A DNA stretch of 64,000 nt from Fragilaria radians (Eukaryota > Bacillariophyta > Fragilariophyceae > Fragilariales > Fragilariaceae). The position numbers and the translations under genes are program-made. Shown one piece after another: positions 30,872 to 40,297 of this stretch. Every line of letters starts with the position of its first letter. Position 1 is the stretch's first letter. The notes below the pieces were generated by a model, which was not told the DNA's origin, did not search any database, and saw only the letters and a program-made list of their open reading frames with translations. Location: NCBI GenBank assembly GCA_900642245.1, contig CAAAJI010000028.1:191230-255229 (forward strand), given 5' to 3'.

Positions 30872-32593
30872 TTACTTTGTCCACCACAACTCTGACGCAT
30901 CCAACTCTCGATCACTTTCGATGCTTTTCATGTATATTTTGCTGTTACGAACGCGATCATACGTGGCCTGTCTGCTGAGAGGCAATGCGTCGAACGAAAC
31001 TTCTTCGAAATGTCGCTCGATAAACCATTCCATTGTTTGTGTGGAAAGAACAAATACCTTATTAGCCCCAAGTCTTAAAGATAGTCGCTCCAAAAAGCCT
31101 AGCATAGAGTCACCCTTTCCTGCACTGCGATATTCCTTTGCGACAACCAAACATCCGATTTCGGCAAATCCATCTTCAAACGTTTTAAGCTGCCCGCATG
31201 CCACAACCATGTTATCCCTAGTGTACACATAGTAACTGTCAATATCCTTTTCTAGATCAGCCCTAGGGCGATCTATCAATATCCCCATCTGAGTTAGGGG
31301 AGACACCAGATCATGAATACCAATAACATCGTTGACATTGGCCCTACGAATCCCTTCGTATATATCTCGAGAAATAAGGGTACCACTGCCATCTCGGGTA
31401 TATAGTTCTTGCAATACAGATCCCTGCGTCGGAGCAAGGATATGAGCACGTTTCACGCCTTGCTCCAATGCTACTGTGGCCCATCCTATGCGCATAAGCA
31501 TATCCCGAACGGCCTTATCTGTTTCCATGAAATTGTCATCATCCAATACGGCCCTACCGCGTTTATCGATAACTATTCCAAGATGTTCCATAAGCTTAAT
31601 CCCATCGGAGAGACGAAGTGATTGAACATGATTTCCGAAGTACTTGTGCTTCAATCGAACCTTTTCTTCTGTGAGAAAAACGATCTTGGATGCTCCAAGA
31701 GATCCGGCAACAGTTGAAGCCAATGATTCGGAGTTGACGTTGAAGACCTCTCCACTAGGACTGATACCTAATGGCGTCAAAAGGCAGACGTCACTATTCT
31801 TATGCAAGCGTCTTATCTTTTCTACTTCTACTCGCCTGACAAATCCTGAGAACTTGTAATCGACTCCATTCAATATTCCAAATGGTTGAGCAGAAAAGAA
31901 ATTTCCACTCACTACATTTCCCTCCATCTCCGAACACTGCATACGTAATGCTCTTCCTAAATGTCGTTCTACTTCGAATCGCACAAAGCCTGCTTCTTCC
32001 TTCATAACACGTAGTGTATCCTCGTCAGTTACCATAATACCATTGATAGGTTTGCGATTGGGTATTCTCTGGTCAATTTGATAACGACAACCGGCCACTA
32101 GAACAATTTTCATCCCTAATAACCACGTTAACGCAATGTCGTTCGCCAAGTCACGAAAATAATCACTTCGATCAATTAATCCTCCAGGTATATGGTAAAC
32201 TACTGTTGTTAATCGATGGTTTGCAATGTAGGCAGCAGATCCGCGGAACATTTGTACAAAATCAAAATCTAGTGTCTTTGGTGTCTCAGGAAAATGTTCA
32301 ACTTCAATTGATCTCGGATCTACACCGAGATTGTCTGGAACAATAGGATTGACGACGTTTGATTCCAACGATTTTGATGCCATCATCTTCCTATCATCTT
32401 GATCCAACGCCGTGAATTTATCGATCCTTATTTTTCCATCGCTACAAAACGCAGATTTACAAATCGCCCGGAATGATATTCGATGATTTTGACAGGGCTG
32501 AAAGTTACGAACTCCTCCTAATGTCCTTCTTGTTATAAGTTTCCGAAAACAAAGGCGAATGGAACCGTGATGTTTTGTTGCACAAGCATTCAT
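30872..32593 (-). CDS. N-acetylglutamate synthase, bacterial ArgA-type
   Basis: This enzyme catalyses acetyl-CoA + L-glutamate to N-acetylglutamate, the first step of arginine synthesis. It feeds the ornithine-urea cycle that diatoms possess. At 573 residues it fits the bifunctional-looking ArgA layout. The amino-acid-kinase domain starts near residue 110 with FRGSAAYIANHRLTTVVYHI, continues with LANDIALTWLLGMKIVLVAG and INGIMVTDEDTLRVM, and is followed by a GNAT domain. The latter shows IDRPRADLEKDIDSYYV, FAEIGCLVVAKEYRSAGKGD (the acetyl-CoA loop) and VFVLSTQTMEWFIERHF. About 105 N-terminal residues precede the kinase domain; the basic, Ser/Thr-containing start suggests a mitochondrial or plastid transit peptide. 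The ATG at 32,593 was used. Intact, single exon. Confidence 0.9.
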   Translation of the reverse strand: MNACATKHHGSIRLCFRKLITRRTLGGVRNFQPCQNHRISFRAICKSAFCSDGKIRIDKFTALDQDDRKMMASKSLESNVVNPIVPDNLGVDPRSIEVEHFPETPKTLDFDFVQMFRGSAAYIANHRLTTVVYHIPGGLIDRSDYFRDLANDIALTWLLGMKIVLVAGCRYQIDQRIPNRKPINGIMVTDEDTLRVMKEEAGFVRFEVERHLGRALRMQCSEMEGNVVSGNFFSAQPFGILNGVDYKFSGFVRRVEVEKIRRLHKNSDVCLLTPLGISPSGEVFNVNSESLASTVAGSLGASKIVFLTEEKVRLKHKYFGNHVQSLRLSDGIKLMEHLGIVIDKRGRAVLDDDNFMETDKAVRDMLMRIGWATVALEQGVKRAHILAPTQGSVLQELYTRDGSGTLISRDIYEGIRRANVNDVIGIHDLVSPLTQMGILIDRPRADLEKDIDSYYVYTRDNMVVACGQLKTFEDGFAEIGCLVVAKEYRSAGKGDSMLGFLERLSLRLGANKVFVLSTQTMEWFIERHFEEVSFDALPLSRQATYDRVRNSKIYMKSIESDRELDASELWWTK

Positions 32594-33140
32594 TCGAATG
32601 AAATCAACTTTTGTCTTTTTTGCAAATCACATTTTCTAAGGAGAGTTATAAACTCGATCCTTATTTGATTGTATACTTGTACCATAGTAACAGTTATAAA
32701 TAGAATCTTAACAGAATTCCTTTATGAAACTTACTGGCAAGTTAATGGAAAAGCCAAGTTCTCCTCATAATCTTGAAGGAATCATCAAATTTGATTATAC
32801 TGAAGTAGATGAAAGTGTCAGGTTTGTGCAGGGAACAAAGTTGCTATGTATGCGAAGGATAAAACCAAGTCAGAAAATTGAATAATGCGATTGATGACAC
32901 AAGAATTGAATCACATGAAAATTCTAAAAGGTCGTAAAGAAGTACCAATTAAGTTAAATTACGATAAATGAGATGAAAATCTTCTTGACATGCCTTGACT
33001 AAATTCTAAATTCAAGTTTTTGTACGATCAAATGAACTGTAACAGATTGAGGCTTCCTTTGGTAGTGATTTGTTAAAATGATTTAGGTGCTTGATTTGAA
33101 GGGTTTCATATTCCTTATCAATGATGTCTTGACTTTAGAA
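32594..33140. other. Intergenic region, nothing recognised
   Basis: About 550 bp between two minus-strand genes, presumably holding the NAGS promoter and the 3' end of the YIPF-like gene. Confidence 0.5.
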
Positions 33141-34120
33141 TCATTCATAGAAAGAAACTTTGAGAATCAAAAGAAAGATAATGTGGCAAGCCATGATGGC
33201 CAATACAAGAGGCCCTGTCTTATTTCCTACAGTGTCTGCTGATAATAGTGGTCCAGCAATATTTCGCAGGATTAGCGATCCGGATGTCACTGTTGCACCA
33301 ACTAAACACAACCACATCCAAGGGTGCCAAGGAACTAGACAGAAGATGGTCGCAGGAAGGTATGGGACCATAGAATAGCCATAGAGACAAATCCAGTCCA
33401 CTAGCATAAGTGCTTGCATACCCATGCATTGTGTGACGGTCCACCAAAGCGTAGGAATACCGAATACAAAGGTAAAGCATACACTCATGGCCCTCGCAAG
33501 GTGGCTAATATCATATTCGAATTCTTCCAAATCATCAGCTCGAATATAGGAAGATAAGTTGGAAGTAACCTTATGAAAAAGTTAGAAGATGAGTAAGATA
33601 CGGAAGACGTAGAACCGCAGCAAAAGCATTTAGAACTCACAGCGACAAGAAAAACAAGAGTCATTGTAATCCAAATTGGTCCATACATATCAGGACCTTT
33701 CAAAGAATCGGTACGACATGGGCCTATGACTTCATTTCGAAACTTCTCAGGGAGAAAGGCCAACAATATGGCCCCCTTCAAACGATCTCGAATGTCCTCT
33801 GTATCAAAATCAAAATAGGCGCTGAGAGTGCTCATGCGGAAGCAAGATAGGCAACTCTCCAATCTCGAAGGACGACCTTGTGAGTCACCGGCTGCACTAT
33901 TCATTGTATTATTGGATGTCATAGTCGTTGTGTTTGCAGGAGGTGGATTGGAGGAATATGGCACTGAAGATGTTGGACCGTAGGAGAAATTTTGTTGAGG
34001 GTTCTGCGACTGCGGGACCCTTGAAGTTGCATAATAAGAATCATCCATATTATTATCATGGCTTGTTCGAAAAGGGTTGGCGGGAAAATCCACATCGTCG
34101 GGAGCAACTGAGTTCATCAT
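33141..34120 (-). CDS. YIPF1/YIPF2-like Golgi membrane protein (two exons)
   Basis: A predicted Yip1-domain protein, a multi-spanning membrane protein of ER-Golgi vesicle traffic that binds Rab GTPases. Exon 1 is 34,120-33,641 and exon 2 is 33,569-33,141. The 71-nt intron has a GTGAGT donor and a TAAG acceptor (phase 0), and the product is 302 residues. The cytosolic N-terminus has an NPF motif and Asn/Ser/Pro-rich sequence. Then come AYFDFDTEDIRDRLKGAI and the family hallmark GPDMYGPIWITMTLVFLVAV, followed by about four more hydrophobic helices (CFTFVFGIPTLWWTV, LVDWICLYGYSMVPYLPATI, WMWLCLVGATVTSGSL, LVLAIMACHIIFLLIL). The frame extends in-frame to an ATG at 34,213, adding 31 basic/Cys residues. 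I prefer 34,120, where family-like sequence begins. Confidence 0.83.
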
Positions 34121-35279
34121 ATTTCGTTCGATGCCGTTGTGGGTTTTTCTTAGGAATGGTTTGTGTACTGGTACAACCGAATGGAATGATTTTACCAAGC
34201 AACAGGTACACATTTTTTTCGTACTGCTTGATTGAGAGCAGTCATTAAAGATTTAAGACTGGGATTCACTGAAAAAATCATATCCATGATTAAAAAGAAT
34301 CTAAACCAGATGAAAAAGTTGAGAGGAGATGATATCAAAAGAAATCAATCTCCCAGTGAACCAAGCTTGCAAATCAAGAAAGCCCTTTGCAGCATCAGAT
34401 GATCGAAATTCAGTTTACTTACAATCCTTTGGACTTTTGGAAAGGGAGTTAGGATTCAAATTTCGACCAACACCAAAATGATACAGAACTTAAAGATTAA
34501 AAAGATGTGAAGGCAGAAAGGCTTTACGCATGATCCTGCTCAAATCCTTATTTAAATAGATATTTAACTCATGATAATGGTATGTTAACTGTTGAGTTCA
34601 AAAATTATTTGAATAAGTAAGGGATAATTAATGCCTTGCAGGAAAAGTCTGAGCAATTACTTTATCTAATAAATGACAAATACTTATCTAATTTTTCATG
34701 TCATGTTGGCATCACATTTCATTTAAAGAGCAAAATATGCTAAAATTTAGCTTTCATTTTTGGCATCCTGATTCAAGAGTATATTTTTTCAATCGTCAAA
34801 AAGCTTGGCAAGTGAAATGTAGACGTTCAATGTCTTGTGTGAGATCAGGTATAGTCTCAAAGTTCTTGTCAGTGCAAGGCTGTCTTTGCTGAAGTAGGCA
34901 TTCAGGACAGTACTTTCTCTGAACAGTTGCATAGAGAAATGTAGTTGCGTATGCAATGGGAATTTGATGTTACTGTTGTCTGAATCAGTGAGAAAGTGCT
35001 AATGCTTCTTCATCTTGAATCTTAGGTCATCAATGTCTTGCTACAACATTTTTCTTCCTTGGGAGGTATTCAAAAACCATAATTCACTTTATGAAGGTTT
35101 TAAGCAATTAACGGTATTTTTGTTATGGCCTGTAAAGACTATGATTGGGTAGCCTAACAGGACATTCTTACATTAATTGCAGGTTTCAATTGTCGATTTT
35201 TAGAGTGTTGAGATTGCCTCTATCTTTCATGGGTATACTGTCTGTACTCTAGGTGACAGGTTCATCTTTGAAATTAAGC
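34121..35279. other. Intergenic region, nothing recognised
   Basis: 1.2 kb of AT-rich sequence. It contains the YIPF promoter, and possibly an extra 93 bp of coding sequence if the upstream ATG is used. Confidence 0.5.
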
Positions 35280-35810
35280 ACAACTCTTTATCATCCGAGA
35301 AGAGCTTGGCCAATGACAATGCCATTTGCGCCTGATGACTCAGAACAGGTCATTTCAATATTTGCCGCCAGCATTGCTTCGCCTTGATCAATACTTCAAT
35401 GCTTTCGTCTTGATCAAGCTGCTTAGAGGACACTTCAGGGAAAAAGAGTAAGTGGTGGATGGGGTCATTCAACGTCTCTACAAATTGTTGTACATAAGTA
35501 GCATGTCTCATAAATATGCGGATAGCCCGCCATACATGTTTAGCCTATGCTTCTAACTTCTATCTTTAAGAGATCATTGTTTGGAAGTGCAGTATCTCAA
35601 GCATCCAACCGACCTCCTCTTTACGTGATGCTCAAAACAGGACAAGGCTTTACCCTTCAAGAGCCTTCGAAACATCTTGGTTTTGTCTACAATTTCCTTG
35701 ACTTGCATCAGGTTCTCAATCTCACGGTAAGCCATCAAACACTTGATCAAGTACTCTGGCTACCTACCTTTTAAAATGACAAAGTGTTGTGCATAATTGG
35801 ACAATGAGTT
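35280..35810 (-). pseudogene. Retroelement gag-like fragment, decayed
   Basis: On the minus strand at about 35,620-35,755 a frame reads EYLIKCLMAYREIENLMQVK, then KTKMFRRLLKGKALSCFEHH. This resembles gag of gypsy-type elements in protists, with its LLKGxALxxFE motif. Downstream at 35,410-35,520 another open stretch reads KHVWRAIRIFMRHATYVQQF without clear identity. Stops separate the pieces. The gypsy-type call is from motif resemblance only. Confidence 0.42.
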
Positions 35811-36639
35811 CAGATTGATTTACATCTCAATGAAGTGGGATCACACTCCTCTATGTTGCTCGATGAATACATAAAATGCGAAATTATGGTCGAAATTTAG
35901 ACGGGTTACTTCGATAACGTTCCAATACATCTCTCAGCCTATACAGTGATTTATAGACTGAATATTGTACATAATCCTTTAAGTTAGATGTTATCTTCTT
36001 GATTCATTCTTAATTTTCAGCCAAAATAGAACCTTTTCTTTGCTTCGTCAAAGCCTTATGATTTATGAATTACAGTTTCTAGAATGTTTCTGTGAAGCAT
36101 TTTCTCATGTGAAATGTACTAGTTAATGGTACACTATTCAATACTACTTAGTTTTGCTTTCAAGAATAAGTTCTTCTATCTTTATTCCTTACATTGATGT
36201 CTGATTTTTATTAAAGTGTGGCACTTGTAAAAGATGAGCATATATTTCATCTCACCAACTATTCGGTTTACGGCTGCTTATCGATTATAAGCTTACTCAT
36301 CTCCTTTAGATATAAAATAAGGCAGCTAATTAGTTTGTAAAAAAAACAAGATTAATTTGTTGTCTCAATCTACCTAATTATCAATTCATGAAAGAATTTT
36401 GTGGAAATCATGAAGCTTAAACCGTCTGAACAGTTTTCATTTGGAATGCATTCGTGTAGCTTGAGCAGGGATGCACACAAAATCTTCGTTAAAACAATAC
36501 TAAGAAGAATTTCCTGGCCAAGCACTAAATACTCTAGCATCTAGAGGGCAGTAAGTAGTACACATTGCCAAAGCAATTGAATATAATATGATTCAAAGAG
36601 ATAAATATGATTTCAGTGTCCGATTTTGCGGCTCAAATA
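35811..36639. other. Intergenic / decayed sequence
   Basis: The dispersed-repeat partner lies at 35,952-36,006. No coding frame is recognised, although the copia RT of the neighbouring element would be expected on this side if it had survived. Confidence 0.45.
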
Positions 36640-38060
36640 ACCTCTTCATTGCCTAAAGTGAAACAGACTATTTTGTTTATTCCTCTTGATATTACCCAAC
36701 ACAACAGTCCATGATCCGTACGTTTTGATTGTATTGTGGGGCCTGACTTTCAGCAACAATTCTAACTTATCCAAAAGTTTTGAAATAGCGTAGATACACT
36801 GAAGGATTGTAGAATCTTTCATGTGGGGTCTTGTTTTCTGTTCCAACCACAATATTGCTAAAATTTGTTAATGTTGCTGCATCGACTACCCGCAACTGCG
36901 CCTTTCGGTTCACTTCCATTGTTGCAGTCAACATCATGGCTCTCATTCTGCCATCAAAGGTCACAAATGCTGGCTCCACCTTCTCACTCTGCTGAGATTT
37001 TGATCTTGCTGAATACTAGAAAGAATTCCAGGACCTTCTTTTTGTAAAAGGTTCTCTAGACTGACATTTTCTCCAGCATTGTCATATCTGAAGGATTTTT
37101 TCTACCTTCTCATCATTATCTTTCAACTCCTTGGTGATGTCTAATAGTACATTGGCATGCATGTTTTTGTTAGTTAAGAAGAATGACTACTGCACACGTG
37201 TTGCTTCATCCACAACAAATAGCCAATTCTTTCCAGTTTTGCTTTCATTAGGTTATTGGGCGTATGTGAATCATCCGCCTTTCTCCTGCAATAGTATCAA
37301 ATATTCTTGCTTGTTGGTTATCTCCTTCTTCCACAACCATAACATGTTCCTTTTTCAAAGCTATTTCAATTCCAAATATGTTTCTGTGGCTTGAATAAAT
37401 CTTCTTTTCAAAGATCATTTCTTCCTCTGCTTTTATGAGCAATAATTGTTGATTATTTCTTGATAATACCCATTTATTTTTGAGTCCTTTTGTCAATAAA
37501 ATAAAGTTCTATTTTAATTTAGGAACATGGAATACTTCATTGAAAATTAACAACTGCTACATTCAAGTCTTTTGTTGATAATTACTTGCCACTTTCCAGT
37601 TTGCATGATTGCCACATAATTTCAGTCAGCAATAGAGATATGTCTTGTATCCCCTTTCATTTCAATGAATCCAAGTCCCGTAAGGAAGTGAAATCTAACT
37701 ATCATCTTGCATAGTCTTAGCATCCATTGGGATAAGTGCATCCAAGTAGCATCTTGCTGTAGCCATAGCCAAGAGCCTCTTTGAATAACAAATTTTTAAC
37801 ATGTCTATATGCTATTGAAGCATTCAATTAATTTCATTAGTGTGGAATGTTCCTACATCAATCCCATTCAAAGTTCCACTCTTGTTCTGTGTGGCGTATG
37901 TGTTTGATTTATTCTACACCCTCTTCGACATTTTTTCGTCTTAAAGTAACTTGACTTAGGTGAAAAGGTTTCTCAATGGTCATTTCCCTCACAATTATAC
38001 CAGGTGCGCTATAAAATTGTGTAGTCATTCTCTCGGCCTTATGAATAGCCTCATACCCCC
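36640..38060 (-). mobile_element. Decayed copia element: protease and integrase remnants
   Basis: On the minus strand from high to low coordinates come a pre-integrase signature FNEVFHVPKLK at about 37,500-37,540, then KGLKNKWVLSRNNQQ (37,248-37,496). Next is an integrase stretch RYDNAGENVSLENLL at about 37,055-37,100, then VEPAFVTFDGRMRAMMLTA (36,920-36,985) and GTENKTPHERFYN with YLRYFKTFGE (36,767-36,860). These match the copia integrase catalytic core and the segment after it. Stops and frameshifts occur throughout. No RT or gag could be assigned and no LTRs were recognised. The remnants end about 260 bp before the duplicated family copy C. Confidence 0.72.
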
Positions 38061-38319
38061 AAATATTGTCGAACTGGGTAGGTTTCCATTACTTCTTCCA
38101 TTTTTACCACTTGTCATTTATTGACCACTTTACAAATACTGACATTTCCAACAGATCGATACATATTATGGCTTTACAAGCCAAATAACATAATGATAGT
38201 AAGTGAAGTCAATCTTATTCTTGTACGAATTCAATTTATCCGTATGTTGGGAAAGATATCCATTCCATGACCTTGTCCTTATTGTATTTTTTTTTCCTTT
38301 TAAGAAAATTTGTTGCCAA

Positions 38320-38400
38320 CGTAATCGACCCACCACGTAAGATGGAAATTACGTACGAGTAGAGCAAACTTACGTGTCGACAATTCCCATTCCCTAGTAA
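38320..38400 (+). promoter_or_regulatory. ACGT-rich block upstream of member C
   Basis: Contains CCACGTAAGATGGAAATTAC, then TACGTACGAG and TTACGTGTCG: several ACGT cores within 60 bp, about 260-340 bp upstream of the ATG. The counterpart upstream of member A is nearly identical apart from an indel of about 11 bp. Function inferred only from conservation. Confidence 0.4.
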
Positions 38401-38655
38401 ACTGTTCTATGGGCAACACCAAAGTTCTATGAAAAGAAATTCAAAACGGTAATAAAGTAGAAACATATGAAATTTCCCTTTGGTACAACTTGTTATGGAT
38501 ACACTTTCCTTCATATAGGTATTCCTGACCAACTTGAATTTCTCTCATGTCGAGATATTCTATTGGTCGAACCACGTTTTTTGAGATGCACGTCATGTCA
38601 AACGAAAATATCGACTTATCGGCTCATTATACTTCTCTACTAAAATACATTCACT

Positions 38656-39352
38656 ATGTTTAATGACACTCAATGGCACGGATCATTTGTTTATCAGAGA
38701 TCCCCGGACTTAGATTTGAAATTGAAAACTCATGGGGGAAAAAGATCAGTCACTTTCTGTGATGAGACGATGATTAAGCAATCAACATTGGAAAAAGAAC
38801 CATTGCATAGCACTTGGTATTCGGTAAGATATCTTTGTTTTTCTCGCTTGTGTCAATGTTCTATTGTTTGATCTAACATCTTTCTAGTCTCGGGATCTTC
38901 AGTCACTCAGAGATGATATCAGATTCACGCTTAAAATGCTTCGAAGATTCAACGGAATCGCCGATTTCCTTGATCAAGATTTGTACTGTTTGAGAGGATT
39001 GGAAGGTATTGACGAGAAAGGGAGTACAAAGAAGGCGATGTCAAGAACTCACAACATCATTCAATCGGTTCTGGAGTTTCAGCAATATCAACGATCAATA
39101 GGCATTCATGATCCCAAGGGAATTCAAGTGCATGCATCGGCTTGTTCCAGAAAATCAAGGGATCGAGCTTTGTATTTGGCAAAGATGGACGAAAAGTACA
39201 CCCAAGACTGTCAACAACGGGAAGAATTATTATTACACTCTTCATCGTCATCGATTAGCAGTAAAGTGCCCGTAATTGAATCTAGTCAAGCCTTAACAGC
39301 AAAGTTGGAACTAAACTATCACAAGAAAGTCTCTTTTGCAAGAACCGCATGA
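38656..39352 (+). CDS. Diatom-type family protein, member C (two exons)
   Basis: Paralogue of A (4,665-5,368) and B (10,016-10,707); function unknown. Exon 1 is 38,656-38,823 (56 codons) and exon 2 is 38,888-39,352. The 64-nt intron has a GTAAGA donor and a TTCTAG acceptor, and the product is 210 residues. Features are FNDTQWHGSFVYQRSPD, KRSVTFCDE, WYS at the splice junction, a SRDLQSLRDDIRFTLKML helix, YCLRGLEGIDEKG, QSVLEFQQYQRSIGI, DPKGIQVHASACS, an RALYLAKMDEK helix, a poly-Ser tract and KKVSFARTA. Both coding frames are open in A and C, and most of the 17 differences I counted in the last 138 residues are outside the motif blocks. This suggests both copies are still under constraint. There is no signal peptide or membrane helix. 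Confidence 0.82.
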
Positions 39353-39522
39353 CTGAACCAACCCAAGGTGTTGCTATTGACAATGTTGTACATATCATGT
39401 ATAAATTTTATGAATTGTAAAAGAAGAGGATTCAGCTAACTCTTAGAGTGTAATTAGAGAAGCAATTTACATTGGCTATTACTTGAGACGAAAAGTGTAA
39501 TAATGAGGAATGCGATAAATAA

Positions 39523-40297
39523 CAATGCAGGGTGATAAACCTGACGAGAGGAGTCTCACATACTTCTTTGATTGCAAAATGTATGCACTTAAGATAGAAC
39601 TTAGAATAGCAGAGGTTAAAATCCTTGGATACGATAATGGCAGATCTTCATAGTATGAAGCACTAGGCAAGTTCAAAATAATGGTTAAGTTATACTTGCC
39701 ATTGATTAAGCTAGGACAATCAAACAGTGCAAGACCTAGCAAGAGTGACGTTATAAATTCTGAGCATCTGGGCATTTCAACAAGGCAGCTTATCATTCTT
39801 CATAATTTATTTAACATATATCTGGACTGAGCGGTTATTCTCTTGCACCATGAAACCCATATATAGAGGATCCAGCTGTTCTTAATGCATTTTTTCTATT
39901 GAAAAATGATTTTGAATAGCATGAAGAGCTAAAGAAAAATGCTTGTAAGGGCTAGTTGTCCCTGCAAGATTCAATTGGCAAGAAATTTGAGGATTATCCT
40001 CAAGGCAGTTCATTGCCTAAATATTTGCTATCTTGAGGAGATGCTTTCATTGAGAAATTACAGAAGGACATTCAATGAAAGCCAGTATTAAGTTGAAAGA
40101 TGCATCAAAACCCTCATTTAGGAGTATCAACAATTTTAAACCTTGACACATCCTCTGATGGCATGCTTTGGAAAGTTCCCTTTTCAAGCACATAACTTCA
40201 AGATGACGTTGGATTTTAGATGGAAAATGTAGTCACCATACTCATGTCAGCGAGATAGAACTACGTTGCCAAACAGACAAGCAGTACGTTGAATATG
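39523..40297. other. Intergenic region, nothing recognised
   Basis: About 775 bp between member C and the 3' end of the minus-strand coiled-coil gene. Confidence 0.5.

Larger units (their letters stand above)
38320..39522 (+). repeat. Inverted duplication, copy C (partner at 4,494-5,724)
   Basis: Homologous along its length to the reverse complement of 4,494-5,724. Coding parts are best conserved; the sequence between the ACGT block and the ATG is diverged with indels. The spacer between copies is about 32.6 kb. Confidence 0.88.
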
